Assembly (NCBI GenBank): GCA_023301765.1
Contig: JALZUC010000052.1
Location: 1 to 45,743 of the forward strand
From: Akkermansiaceae bacterium
GTDB taxonomy: Bacteria; Verrucomicrobiota; Verrucomicrobiia; Verrucomicrobiales; Akkermansiaceae
DNA: 45,743 nt
Direction: 5' to 3'
The notes beneath the pieces are model-generated. The model did not search any database and had not been told where the DNA came from. It saw only the letters and a list, made by a program, of their open reading frames with translations. Below, piece after piece: positions 1 through 8,999 of this stretch (positions are counted from its first letter, which is position 1; each line of letters opens with the position of its first letter). Both the position numbers and the translations under genes were made by a program.

Positions 1-437
1 CCCCCCTGCCACAACACCTTTATCCCATATCCTTTATCTTAATAACTCCTGAGTAATTCAGTATCATACCTATCGGATCACTGAGTCCTCTATCAAATTA
101 TAGCACTTGATGACAAAAACATCCGTGCGAGCTATACCTTTACTATTCATGCCATCAGGACTTAACAATGATACAAAAACCATCAAAACCCACCTAAAAA
201 ACGATTCTAAGCACTCATGCACATAGCGTGCCAAGCACACCCCCTCCCTTAGCTTAAGAACTCTCAGATTTACGTTAAATCACATGAAAAAGGGTTGCTA
301 AGCTACATACAGACAAGTAAAATAAGGGCAGTGGACATCTAATATTTTTATGTTTAGCTGGCATTAACCTCCCTCTAAATCATGATTTTTTAATGCTATA
401 ATAACGTCACACTGTAATCTCACTATATTCCTTATCC
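1..437. other. Non-coding lead-in, no gene seen
   Basis: No open frame with protein-like composition is visible on either strand; the few ATGs are followed by stops within about ten codons. The stretch is AT-rich. The only structure I can point to is a TATAAT hexamer shortly before the first gene, listed separately. It probably holds the promoter region of the following lipoprotein gene and the 3' flank of a gene outside the window. Confidence 0.5.
397..402 (+). promoter_or_regulatory. Possible -10 box of the 3D-domain lipoprotein gene
   Basis: A perfect TATAAT lies 35 bp before the ATG at 438. No convincing -35 hexamer sits 16-18 bp upstream of it, so this is a weak, composition-sensitive call. 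Confidence 0.22.
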
Positions 438-1160
438 ATGATGTTCAAAAAACTACTTATATTAGGTCTTGGATCCATTTTGATACTAGCTTTTGCTAGT
501 TGCAGCTCCCTTGACGCATCCCTTACAAAGGTTAAGGCTTTTGTGAAATCAAAATCAACATCCTCCGCACAAGTTAAGGCTAAGACTAAAGCTACTACCA
601 AGGCTAAAACTATAGCTACTACCAAGGCTAAGACTCCATCTAAAACAGCCTTTATCCCACAGTCGGCATCGCAGGCTACCATCAGCAAAGCGGCATCCTT
701 GCCTAAAGACAAACATGGTATGCCTACTTACACAAAGCCCTCAGCCCGCACCCGTTATGTCCGAACCACGGCATACTCGCATATGGAAAATGAACCCGGT
801 GCGCCCGGGCGATTAACTGCGAGTGGTAATATTCTTAAATACGGTAGTGTGCGTAGTGCTGCAGCTGACTGGTCAGTCTACCCTCTGGGCACTTTGTTTC
901 GTATCAAAGGTCTACCTCATACTTATGTAGTAGATGACTACGGCTCTGCTTTGGTAGGCACAAATACAATCGATATTTTCAAACCCAGTCTGAGGCTCAT
1001 GAATAGATGGGGTACTCGTAAAACTGAAATCACGGTGGTGAAGTGGGGCTCCTACGAACGTAGTTTATATTTACTTAAAGGACGTAGAGGATACTCGCAC
1101 TGCCGCCGCATGTACTATGCCTGCCAGGATTGTATTAAGAGAGGTTTAACTGCTAATTAA
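438..1160 (+). CDS. 3D (Asp-Asp-Asp) domain lipoprotein
   Basis: This is a 240-residue exported protein, probably a cell-wall-active enzyme of the double-psi beta-barrel type. Residues 1-22 form a lipoprotein signal ending in LAFASC, so Cys22 is the likely lipidated residue. Residues 30-75 are a Lys/Ala/Thr-rich linker that contains a tandem 8-residue repeat (ATTKAKT twice). The C-terminal half, from about residue 108, has the 3D-domain pattern: TAYS, then AAADWSVYPLGT, then VVDDYG and NTIDIF, in which the acidic residues typical of MltA/YabE/YuiC-type domains are visible. In other bacteria 3D domains occur in lytic transglycosylases and resuscitation factors, so a peptidoglycan role is inferred. 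Two ATG codons in a row (438 and 441) could serve as start. The extra C-terminal cysteines are unexplained. Confidence 0.8.
   Translation: MMFKKLLILGLGSILILAFASCSSLDASLTKVKAFVKSKSTSSAQVKAKTKATTKAKTIATTKAKTPSKTAFIPQSASQATISKAASLPKDKHGMPTYTKPSARTRYVRTTAYSHMENEPGAPGRLTASGNILKYGSVRSAAADWSVYPLGTLFRIKGLPHTYVVDDYGSALVGTNTIDIFKPSLRLMNRWGTRKTEITVVKWGSYERSLYLLKGRRGYSHCRRMYYACQDCIKRGLTAN
590..632 (+). repeat. 24-bp tandem repeat in the lipoprotein linker
   Basis: An 18-base word (agctactaccaaggctaa) at 590 recurs at 614, which gives a 24-bp period and an 8-residue peptide repeat in the Lys/Thr/Ala linker. Such in-frame coding repeats can change copy number and alter linker length without a frameshift. 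Confidence 0.7.
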
Positions 1161-1216
1161 GCTGTAGTTTAAAAAAATCCTTTTCCCTTTTTCAATCGGC
1201 GCGTTAAAGTTTCGCA

Positions 1217-1840
1217 GTGACGAAGCAAGAACGTGCCGATTATATTGTAGCTAGGCTAGAGCAGCTATATCCAGAGACACCTATCCCCCTCGATCATAGC
1301 GACGAATATACCCTGCTAGTAGCTGTTTTACTCTCCGCTCAGTGCACAGATATTAGAGTAAACCAGGTTACCCCCGCGTTATTTAACTTAGCAAATACTC
1401 CGGAGGAAATGATGCATGTGCCTGTGGATGAGATTAAAGCCATTATCAGGCCCTGCGGTCTTTCACCACGGAAATCCAAAGCCGTATCTGAGCTATCACG
1501 TATTCTTGTAGAAAAACATGGAGGGAAGGTGCCACAGGATTTTGACGCCCTAGAAGAACTACCTGGGGTAGGGCATAAGACCGCCTCTGTGGTAATGGCA
1601 CAGGCATTTAATGTGCCTGCATTCCCAATAGATACTCACATTCACCGATTAGCCAAACGCTGGCGACTCTGCCCAGGCAAAAATGTTGTAGAGACAGAGC
1701 GTTATCTGAAAAGATTAATGCCACGCGAGAAATGGAATAAGCTCCATTTACAAATTATATTTTACGGACGTGAGCACTGTTCAGCACGTGGGTGTGATGG
1801 GAGTAAGTGTCAAATCTGTAGAACGGTTAACGGGTGCTAA
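1217..1840 (+). CDS. nth: Endonuclease III (DNA glycosylase/AP lyase)
   Basis: A 207-residue base-excision repair enzyme that removes oxidised pyrimidines and cleaves at AP sites. The helix-hairpin-helix LPGVGHKTA is at residues 115-123 with catalytic Lys121, and the catalytic Asp139 lies in FPIDTHIHR. Length matches the family. The start is GTG at 1217, which gives the usual N-terminus. The C-terminal iron-sulfur region holds five cysteines (188, 193, 198, 201, 207). The last three keep the normal x2 and x5 spacing, but the first ligand is displaced: Cys188 is 9 residues before Cys198 and Cys193 is 4 before, against 6 in the classic C-x6-C-x2-C-x5-C. The MutY protein encoded later in this window keeps the classic spacing. 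Confidence 0.95.
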   Translation: MTKQERADYIVARLEQLYPETPIPLDHSDEYTLLVAVLLSAQCTDIRVNQVTPALFNLANTPEEMMHVPVDEIKAIIRPCGLSPRKSKAVSELSRILVEKHGGKVPQDFDALEELPGVGHKTASVVMAQAFNVPAFPIDTHIHRLAKRWRLCPGKNVVETERYLKRLMPREKWNKLHLQIIFYGREHCSARGCDGSKCQICRTVNGC

Positions 1841-2090
1841 ATAGAAACGGTTTAAAATTCTCCGTATAGACTGCCAGTCCTTTAATACATGCTAACAATA
1901 CAATCAAACATTTGATCAAATCCACAATCCACAATCCACAGATTTGTTTCTTAAAACTACGTTAAGGTTTCTCGCGCATTTGAGGGGATTTTTGCCCTCC
2001 TCATTGTAAAAGATCATATCCAGCTATAAATAAGCGTGATAGTGCTAGCCCATTTTCAGAAGCCTCCTATGCACGAGCACAGTGGAGGTA

Positions 2091-2471
2091 TTAATCTTCC
2101 GGCACTAGTCCCATGGCTCTGGCTTTAGCCATAGGCACAGCCTTGGCAGCACAGACTTGTTGCCAGCCAGGGAAATTCCATTTATTCGGAAATCCTCGGC
2201 ATTGCTCTGGCTTCACAGGGTTAATGCGGCAAGCATTACCATCTAACATAATACACTCATGATTCTCTTTTTCGATTAATGACAGCCCGCTACGATTCGT
2301 ACGTAAACGTGTGTACTGCTCAATAAACGCCTGTGTTCCCATACCCACAAAAGCTGCAATGCTCTCAATCTCGTCATCCTCTACTCTCACATCTCCAGGC
2401 CACTTACAGCAGGCCGTGCAGCGGTCACACTGATACCACGTATCTGAGTCTATCTCCATGCCGCTACCCAT
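2091..2471 (-). CDS. YkgJ-family cysteine cluster protein
   Basis: A 126-residue cytoplasmic protein of the YkgJ/CxxxCxxC family, thought to chelate zinc or iron; its function is unknown. The N-terminal CDRCTACC cluster (residues 15-22), a central CIMLDGNACRI and a later PEQCRGFP give the family's spaced cysteines, and the protein has the usual compact length. ATG at 2471 was taken as start; Met5 is an alternative. It stands alone between nth and the amidase gene, with 250 bp of non-coding DNA on its 3' side in which I see no clear terminator. Confidence 0.8.
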   Translation of the reverse strand: MGSGMEIDSDTWYQCDRCTACCKWPGDVRVEDDEIESIAAFVGMGTQAFIEQYTRLRTNRSGLSLIEKENHECIMLDGNACRINPVKPEQCRGFPNKWNFPGWQQVCAAKAVPMAKARAMGLVPED

Positions 2472-2560
2472 ATCAACGGAACGCTACCTAGTCGAGTGCC
2501 AGAGCTGATAATTATCACCCTCAAGCTCTTAGAGACATCAAACCAGGTAACAGAAACTAG

Positions 2561-3373
2561 CTAGCAGAACATTCTACTATCAGGCATACCCCCAGCGCTC
2601 ACTAACGTAGAGCTACCATTTGTGATAGATTTATAATGTTTATTAACTCTAGATAGGAACCATTGCCACTTAGCACCGGGGCGGCCATTATCCAATAGGT
2701 AGTGTGGGCAGTTTTTATGTGGATTACTAAGTCCCTCACGCCGCCAATGATAGTGTGGCACTACATTCCGTAGTGGAATATCATGCTTATACATAAGCCA
2801 TGCAGTGAGTTTAGCCGTACGCTCAATAGTCGCGGAACGGCTGTTCCCACGGTGTTCACACATCTCTAAAGCAAGTGAGGTATTATTACCCGGACCATCA
2901 AAATCTGCGTGCTCTCCCTGCTCATTAGTAGGTAAATGCTGGACGACAACACTCTGATCCACGGTGAAATGCCAGGTCAAATAGCCAATCCGGTTTCCTC
3001 CCCTACTCTTATAGGCTCGAAGCTTACCATTATTAAGCGCCTGAGCATGGCGCCACGCATCCGCACCACTAGCAAAATTCTGAGTGCTATGAATAGTAAT
3101 ATATTTAGGGTCTAAATAACGTTTATACTTCCGAGCATGACGACCATTAGGAATATATGACTTTTTTACATTAGCCTCACCATACAGAGCTGAGGGGCTT
3201 TTACTCGGTACTGCAGGCACAACCTCGCCACCACTAGATGCAGTAGCACCATAATCAGATCTAGCCCCAGCACGGTCAGTCCGATAGGAGTCTGAAGGTG
3301 ACGAACATGACGCAAGTGCCAACAACCCTACAAATATGGAGAAAACCGCTAATTTCTCCAGCCACTTACTCAT
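2561..3373 (-). CDS. N-acetylmuramoyl-L-alanine amidase, exported lipoprotein
   Basis: A predicted peptidoglycan amidase of the Amidase_2 (AmpD/PGRP) fold, 270 residues. The start at 3373 was chosen because MSKWLEK followed by VGLLALASC makes a proper lipoprotein signal; a 15-residue longer reading from 3418 would bury it. The zinc ligands are visible as ITIHST near the start of the domain, the HYHW region, and NCPHYL near the end. LTWHFTVDQ, NNTSLALEMCEH and the carboxy-terminal helix also fit the family. A lipoprotein amidase acts in the envelope, so it would release peptide stems outside the cytoplasm, unlike cytoplasmic AmpD. It may supply muropeptides to the AmgK/MurU-like pair encoded at 29904-31792; that link is inference. 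The gene is divergent from mfd with about 110 bp between starts. Confidence 0.85.
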   Translation of the reverse strand: MSKWLEKLAVFSIFVGLLALASCSSPSDSYRTDRAGARSDYGATASSGGEVVPAVPSKSPSALYGEANVKKSYIPNGRHARKYKRYLDPKYITIHSTQNFASGADAWRHAQALNNGKLRAYKSRGGNRIGYLTWHFTVDQSVVVQHLPTNEQGEHADFDGPGNNTSLALEMCEHRGNSRSATIERTAKLTAWLMYKHDIPLRNVVPHYHWRREGLSNPHKNCPHYLLDNGRPGAKWQWFLSRVNKHYKSITNGSSTLVSAGGMPDSRMFC

Positions 3374-3484
3374 ACGAAACTCATACAAATTACCCATACC
3401 AGTAGTTATACCGCACATCTGCTACGAGATGAAGTGATGAATTAAAAAACATTCCATCACCTCAAACTTTTCATTTTTTGACCC

Positions 3485-6400
3485 ATGATGATTACTTGCT
3501 TAGCTGCTGAAGAAGCCCTACACCTCCTGCAGGTGTCTAATTCGGCTTCAGATAAACCGCCTACTAATCAAAAGGATACACTCCCTGGGATTCAACAGGC
3601 TCTCACAGCTCCACCGTTTAAAAAACAACTGGAGGCGTTCATACGTGGAGTAAAGACTGCGGCGTTCTCACCTATCGATTCCGCCGCATTCTCCATGATT
3701 TCAGCCCTCTGCGCTCACGCACTAGGAGAGAAAAGTCCAACCGCTAGAATCTGGCTCACTCACCCCAGCCCTCGGGTACGCGAACGTATCGCCTCCGAGC
3801 TAGATCTGTGGCACATACGCCCTCTACTGTTACCTGATCTACCTGAGTCCGAGAATGAACAAATATCTGCCTCACCAGAGACTATTTCAGAACGCTTAGA
3901 GATCATGAACACCCTGAGTGTTGCACCACAGGGTAAAAAACAACAAATCGTCATACTCTCTCCAAATTCACTGAATACCCCGGCTCCCGCACCAAGGACC
4001 CTGCGTAGCTCTGCGAGGACCATCAGTCTGGGACAAGACCTTGATCCAGATTTATTAGAAAAAGAGCTAATTAAAAATGGCTACGAGCGTGTAAGTCAAA
4101 TCCACGCCCATGGTCAAGTAGCACGGCGTGGCGGCATCATGGATATTTATTCATGGCACGCACCAGCGCCACTCAGATTAGAGTTTTTTGATACCGAGGT
4201 AGACTCTCTTAGAGAGTTTGATCTAGATACCCAAGTCTCTGTTAGACGACTGAAAAAAACGGAACTCACCATCTCAAAGCCTGAGCAGGACTCACTTGTT
4301 AGAAATTACATACAAAAGGCAGACAGGTGGCTCTGCGCTGGTGATGAAGATGAGCCATCCACACATGGTAGACTTCAGCAAGCTGGCTCCGGTGAAGCCC
4401 TCTGCTTAGGCTCGCCACTAGGCACCTTTGATGCAGGAGACTTCATCCTTAATGAGGCTCGTAGACACAGGTTTTTCCAGCAGATCGCAGATTGGAAAAA
4501 AGACAACTGGCAGATCTTTCTTACCTTTACCAATCAAGGAGAGAGAAAGCGCTTTGAAGAACTCGTAGATGGTGATTTTTTTACCTCAGGCGCCATTACC
4601 CCACTATCTGGTGATCTAGTACAGGGGTTTACCATCCCTGATGCCAACCTTGCTTTCTTATCCTCCGCCGAGCTATTTGGCCGTTATCAGACGCCTCAAT
4701 CACGCCGGCGCGCCACTAAGATAGACCACCAGCGTAAAGCTCGTGAACAAACGGCACTGGAGGATATTTCCAAGGGCGATCTCGTAGTTCACACAGAGTA
4801 TGGAGTGGGTAGATTTCAGGGTATCGAACTTGATGATGAGGGCCATGAAGAAATCTTCATCCGCTATCGTGATAATGCTGTCCTCAGCGTTCCATTAGAT
4901 CACTCCCACTTACTCTCTAAGTATGTAGGGCTCGGAGGAAAAGACCCTGAACTAAACAGGCTAGGCACTACCTCATGGACTAAGGCCAAGAACTCCGCGG
5001 AGAAATCCATACTCGACTACGCCGCTAAACTTCTGCAAATGCAGGCAGAACGGCATACTCAGCCAGGCTATTGTCACCCACCGGATACACGGTGGATGTG
5101 GGAATTTGAGAACTCCTTTCACCACACCGTCACACCAGGCCAGAATAACGCTATCGAGGATGTCAAAGCGGATATGGAATCCTCCAAACCCATGGATAGA
5201 CTAATCTGTGGTGATGTAGGATTTGGTAAAACAGAAGTCGCCATCCGTGCGGCCTTCAAAGCCGTAACAGGAGGGAAACAGGCTGCTATCCTAGTACCCA
5301 CCACCGTCCTAGCTGAGCAACACTGGCGCACTTTCCGTGAGAGAATGAGTGACTACCCTATCAGGATAGAACTCCTAAACCGCTTCCGTAAAGCCAGCGA
5401 GGCCAGAGAAACTATCAAAGGGCTCGCAGACGGTAATGTGGATATAGTCATCGGCACCCACCGTCTAATTTCCAAAGACATCAGCTTTAAAAACTTAGGC
5501 GTAGCCATAATAGATGAGGAACAGCGCTTCGGGGTAAAGCACAAGGAGCGCTTTAAGGAAATGTTCTGTGATATTGATGTTCTATCACTCTCTGCTACCC
5601 CCATTCCACGTACACTCTACCTCTCTCTGATGGGTGCGCGTGATATGTCTACCATTGACACGCCACTTCCAGGTAAAGTTCCTATTAACACCTCTATACA
5701 CGGCTACGATGAACGAATCATCCGTGATGCTATCCGCCGTGAAATGAAACGAGGAGGTCAGATATTCTTTCTCCATAATCGTGTTCAGAGTATCGACATC
5801 ATGAAATCTACCCTGAAAAAACTCGTCCCGGAGGCATCCATCGTCGTTGGTCATGGACAAATGGAAAAAGACGAACTCGAAGTAGTTATGCGTAGCTTCG
5901 TCCAAGGCAAAGCAGATATCCTACTAGCCACCACCATCATCGAGAGCGGTATAGACATCCCCAATGCCAATACCATCATCATAGATCGGGCAGATCGCTT
6001 TGGCCTAGCAGACCTCTATCAGCTACGTGGCCGTGTGGGGAGAGCAGGAGGGCAGGCCTATGCCCTTTTACTCCTCCCCTCTGACCTTATCCATGGTGAT
6101 GCTCGTAAAAGGATCAACGCCATTCAGCAATACACAGCACTAGGTTCTGGGTTTAAAATTGCCATGCGTGACCTAGAGATCCGTGGTGCTGGTAATCTGC
6201 TGGGAACTAGGCAATCCGGCCACATAGCAGCTGTTGGCTTTGACCTCTACTGCCAACTTCTTAGACAATCAATAGATCGACTACGTGACGGAAAAGTTAC
6301 CCAGCGTGTGGATGTCACCTTCCGCGCAGACTTTATCCATTTTAACGAGGCTGAATACACTCAGTCCTCAACGAATGAAAGCCTACCCAGCAGCCCTATC

Positions 6401-6757
6401 GGTAACCTACCTGCCTACCTCCCAGATAGTTATATGCCGGAAGCTAGGCTGCGTATTTCCGCCTACAAAGAACTCGCAGAACTCAATAGCCAAGTGGAAC
6501 TTAAAAAACTGAAAACCCGCTGGGTCGACCGATTCGGCAAGCCTCCAGCCTGTGTAACCCACCTACTCACAGCCACTGCAGTGAAGCTTACCGCAGCAGC
6601 AGCTGGCATCAGCACAGTAGAAATACGTGAACAACGCCTGATGCTTACACGTAACGGGCAATATATTTTCCTCACCGGCAAACGCTTCCCCAGACTTCAC
6701 TCTATCACACCAGAAACCAAACTAAACGAAACTCTGGAAATGCTCAAATCGATATAA
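3485..6757 (+). CDS. mfd: Transcription-repair coupling factor
   Basis: A 1090-residue DNA translocase that removes stalled RNA polymerase and recruits UvrA. Domains in order: an N-terminal UvrB-homology region (to about 330), the RNA-polymerase-interaction (CarD-like) domain near 426-520 with DLVVHTEYGVGRFQG, the RecG-like helicase motor, and a C-terminal TRCF domain. Walker A is GDVGFGKT at 576-583 and the DEEQ box is at 677-680. SATPIPRTLYLSLMG, ESGIDIPNANT and QLRGRVGRAG are present. Length is slightly below the roughly 1150 of E. coli. ATG codons at 3485 and 3488 are both usable. uvrC is about 6 kb downstream, so nucleotide-excision repair genes are loosely grouped. It is followed after 114 bp by a parvulin gene. 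Confidence 0.97.
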   Translation: MMITCLAAEEALHLLQVSNSASDKPPTNQKDTLPGIQQALTAPPFKKQLEAFIRGVKTAAFSPIDSAAFSMISALCAHALGEKSPTARIWLTHPSPRVRERIASELDLWHIRPLLLPDLPESENEQISASPETISERLEIMNTLSVAPQGKKQQIVILSPNSLNTPAPAPRTLRSSARTISLGQDLDPDLLEKELIKNGYERVSQIHAHGQVARRGGIMDIYSWHAPAPLRLEFFDTEVDSLREFDLDTQVSVRRLKKTELTISKPEQDSLVRNYIQKADRWLCAGDEDEPSTHGRLQQAGSGEALCLGSPLGTFDAGDFILNEARRHRFFQQIADWKKDNWQIFLTFTNQGERKRFEELVDGDFFTSGAITPLSGDLVQGFTIPDANLAFLSSAELFGRYQTPQSRRRATKIDHQRKAREQTALEDISKGDLVVHTEYGVGRFQGIELDDEGHEEIFIRYRDNAVLSVPLDHSHLLSKYVGLGGKDPELNRLGTTSWTKAKNSAEKSILDYAAKLLQMQAERHTQPGYCHPPDTRWMWEFENSFHHTVTPGQNNAIEDVKADMESSKPMDRLICGDVGFGKTEVAIRAAFKAVTGGKQAAILVPTTVLAEQHWRTFRERMSDYPIRIELLNRFRKASEARETIKGLADGNVDIVIGTHRLISKDISFKNLGVAIIDEEQRFGVKHKERFKEMFCDIDVLSLSATPIPRTLYLSLMGARDMSTIDTPLPGKVPINTSIHGYDERIIRDAIRREMKRGGQIFFLHNRVQSIDIMKSTLKKLVPEASIVVGHGQMEKDELEVVMRSFVQGKADILLATTIIESGIDIPNANTIIIDRADRFGLADLYQLRGRVGRAGGQAYALLLLPSDLIHGDARKRINAIQQYTALGSGFKIAMRDLEIRGAGNLLGTRQSGHIAAVGFDLYCQLLRQSIDRLRDGKVTQRVDVTFRADFIHFNEAEYTQSSTNESLPSSPIGNLPAYLPDSYMPEARLRISAYKELAELNSQVELKKLKTRWVDRFGKPPACVTHLLTATAVKLTAAAAGISTVEIREQRLMLTRNGQYIFLTGKRFPRLHSITPETKLNETLEMLKSI

Positions 6758-6871
6758 TTTACACAAAAACACGCAGCCAGCGCGTCTATTCCCATGTAGT
6801 CTTGCAAAGACCAACATCTTGACACATACTACTCTAACTTTCTGCAAGCTCTCTAGGAATCTAATCACATC

Positions 6872-7855
6872 ATGAAATCTCTCTCCCTCTCCATCATCTG
6901 CACCCTAATCACACTCAGCAGTGCTGCTAATGCTCGGCAGGTTACAGGCATCGCAGCCAAAGTTAACGGAGCAGTCATCACCACTAATGAGGTAAACTAC
7001 CACCTCACGCCATACCGTCAGCAGCTAGATGCTGCCATGCCGCGTAAAGGTAATCAGTATAATAAACTCATCAGTAAAGCACGCGCAGAGATTCTCGACA
7101 GCCTCATTGAACGTGAGCTTATCCTCTCCGAGTTTAACACTAAACTTCAAGGCTCTCTGCCTGTGCACGCAATTGACTCTGAAATAGACCGACAAGTGCG
7201 CACACTTTATAATAATAGCAGGTCAGAATTTAACAAATCTCTCCGTGAAGCAGGCGTTACCACCCAACAACACCGTAAAAAAACTGAGCAGAAACTCATC
7301 GTTCAAGCCATGCGCTCACGCCAATTCGCCAATGCCGTGCCACCGCTGCCGAGCGAAATCACCGCTGAATATCACAGCCATAAAATCACCATGCGTGACA
7401 CCACTGGAGATAAGGTAGATTACCATAAGATCTACATCTTAAAAAATGACCCGCAAAATGCTCTTTCATCCCCTCAAGATCAACTAGAACTCGCAGAGGA
7501 TATAGTAAGACAACTTAAAAAAGGCGCCGATTTTTCAGAGCTTGCTAAAAAACACTCCGCTGATTCCTACGCTGAAGATGGAGGTAAAGTAGTTAAACAA
7601 AAACGAACCGACCTCTCCCCTGCTTTTGCAGCTATCCTTATGGAAACAGACAATGGTAAATTACTCGGCCCTCTTGAAGGCGGCCATGGATACACCATCG
7701 TGCGCGTCGATAAAAAACACTACGGCCCAGCGCCACCTCTTAACAAGGTGCGCAAGACTATTGAGTCCCGCGTCCGCACACGCAAAAACAAGGAAAAGCA
7801 TGACCGCTGGATGAAGCGTCTGCGTTCTAATGCCATGGTCGAGAAAAAGATCTAG
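6872..7855 (+). CDS. Periplasmic peptidyl-prolyl isomerase (SurA/PpiC type)
   Basis: A 327-residue exported parvulin. Residues 1-21 are a signal peptide ending SSAANA. An N-terminal chaperone-like helical region (about 25-165) resembles SurA, including TGIAAKVNGAVITTNEV and LIERELILSEF. One rotamase domain lies at about 179-283, with the family pattern ADFSELAKKHSADSYAEDGG followed by GPLEGGHGYTIVRVD. SurA of E. coli has two parvulin domains; only one is present here, as is common outside Proteobacteria. It is likely an outer-membrane protein folding factor. hemW starts 9 bp after its stop, so the two are probably co-transcribed. Confidence 0.88.
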   Translation: MKSLSLSIICTLITLSSAANARQVTGIAAKVNGAVITTNEVNYHLTPYRQQLDAAMPRKGNQYNKLISKARAEILDSLIERELILSEFNTKLQGSLPVHAIDSEIDRQVRTLYNNSRSEFNKSLREAGVTTQQHRKKTEQKLIVQAMRSRQFANAVPPLPSEITAEYHSHKITMRDTTGDKVDYHKIYILKNDPQNALSSPQDQLELAEDIVRQLKKGADFSELAKKHSADSYAEDGGKVVKQKRTDLSPAFAAILMETDNGKLLGPLEGGHGYTIVRVDKKHYGPAPPLNKVRKTIESRVRTRKNKEKHDRWMKRLRSNAMVEKKI

Positions 7856-7864
7856 TCTACTGTA

Positions 7865-8962
7865 TTGATCATCTACGTCCACATCCCCTTCTGTCACAGG
7901 GTCTGCCCTTACTGCTCATTTTATAAGCATACTCCTGGGGACACAGATATCCGTGCATTTATAAACGCAGTTCTTAAAGAAGCAAAACTAGCTGCTAGCT
8001 CGCATCTTCTCACAGAAGATATAAGCACCCTCTATCTCGGTGGAGGCACTCCATCTATGCTATCCCCTGGACATCTCCAGGAGCTTTTCGAAGGGCTACA
8101 CCATACCCTACCTCTAGTAAATACCCACATCACCATGGAGGCAAACCCTGCCACCTTTGGTCATAAGAAAGCCACACTCTTCAAAGAACTCGGCGTAAAC
8201 CGTACCTCCCTGGGCATCCAATCATTTAATACTCATGTCTTAAAAACATTAGGCCGTGAACACAGCCCTGAACAGGCCGTTGAATCCGTAAAAACACTCC
8301 GCGGCGCGGGCATGGAGGAAATAAATATCGACCTCATGTTTTCCATTCCCGGTCAGAGTGAGGCAGACTGGCAGCACAGCTTAACTACAGCTGTAGATTC
8401 AAAACCTGATCACATATCAGCCTATAACCTTACCTACGAGGAAGATACCGAGTTTATCAAACGCCTTACTACAGGTGACTATCAGCAAAATGAGGACACC
8501 AATGCTAACCAGTTTTTACAAGCCCACCACACACTAACAAACGCAGGCTTTAACCATTACGAGACGAGTAACTACTCACAACGAGGTATGGAGTCCCGCC
8601 ATAATCAAAGCTACTGGCTAGGCCATGACTACCTGGGCCTCGGACCCTCAGCGGTATCTACCATCAGTGGTAGACGCTGGAAAAACCTCCCAGACACCGC
8701 AGGCTATATTCAAGCGATCAACGCTATCGGCCACGCCAAACGTGAAGAAGAATTCATTGATGCAGAGGCCTTTCGTATTGAGCGTATCGCCCTCCTCCTC
8801 CGTACTAGTGACGGCCTGCCTGACACCTATCTTACAGACACCCCACCAGCTGTAATCCACAGCCTGTTAGAGGCAGAAATTGCTCAATTGAGAGGTAATA
8901 ACCTCACCTTAATTAATCAAGGCACCATGCTCGTCGATAGCATTGCTGAGCAGCTGGTCTAA
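7865..8962 (+). CDS. hemW: Radical SAM heme chaperone HemW
   Basis: A 365-residue cytoplasmic radical SAM protein of the HemW (formerly coproporphyrinogen oxidase-like) family, which hands heme to respiratory enzymes. The N-terminus reads YVHIPFCHRVCPYCSFYK; Cys10, Cys14 and Cys17 bind the 4Fe-4S cluster. YLGGGTPSML, MEANPATF, LGIQSFN and NIDLMFSIPGQ follow in the usual order. The start is TTG at 7865, because no ATG or GTG keeps the HIPFC motif at the amino end. HemW rather than HemN is preferred: HemW typically begins directly with the cluster motif, as here. It lies 9 bp after the parvulin gene and runs towards the TPR gene on the opposite strand. Confidence 0.9.
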   Translation: MIIYVHIPFCHRVCPYCSFYKHTPGDTDIRAFINAVLKEAKLAASSHLLTEDISTLYLGGGTPSMLSPGHLQELFEGLHHTLPLVNTHITMEANPATFGHKKATLFKELGVNRTSLGIQSFNTHVLKTLGREHSPEQAVESVKTLRGAGMEEINIDLMFSIPGQSEADWQHSLTTAVDSKPDHISAYNLTYEEDTEFIKRLTTGDYQQNEDTNANQFLQAHHTLTNAGFNHYETSNYSQRGMESRHNQSYWLGHDYLGLGPSAVSTISGRRWKNLPDTAGYIQAINAIGHAKREEEFIDAEAFRIERIALLLRTSDGLPDTYLTDTPPAVIHSLLEAEIAQLRGNNLTLINQGTMLVDSIAEQLV

Positions 8963-8999
8963 CCGCTGAGTTATAACAACTACACCGTCACCAAAGACC

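Noticed and set aside
407-712. Minus-strand open frame opposite the 3D-domain lipoprotein
   Set aside because: Its Leu/Val/Ala run is only the reverse reading of the Lys/Thr repeat of the real gene; no start logic and no family.
2071-2095. Terminator at the 3' end of the YkgJ-like gene
   Set aside because: CCTCC and GGAGG arms pair but the inner stem is broken and no T-run follows.
5585-5905. Minus-strand open frame inside mfd
   Set aside because: Lies wholly opposite the conserved helicase region of mfd; a shadow of its codon pattern.
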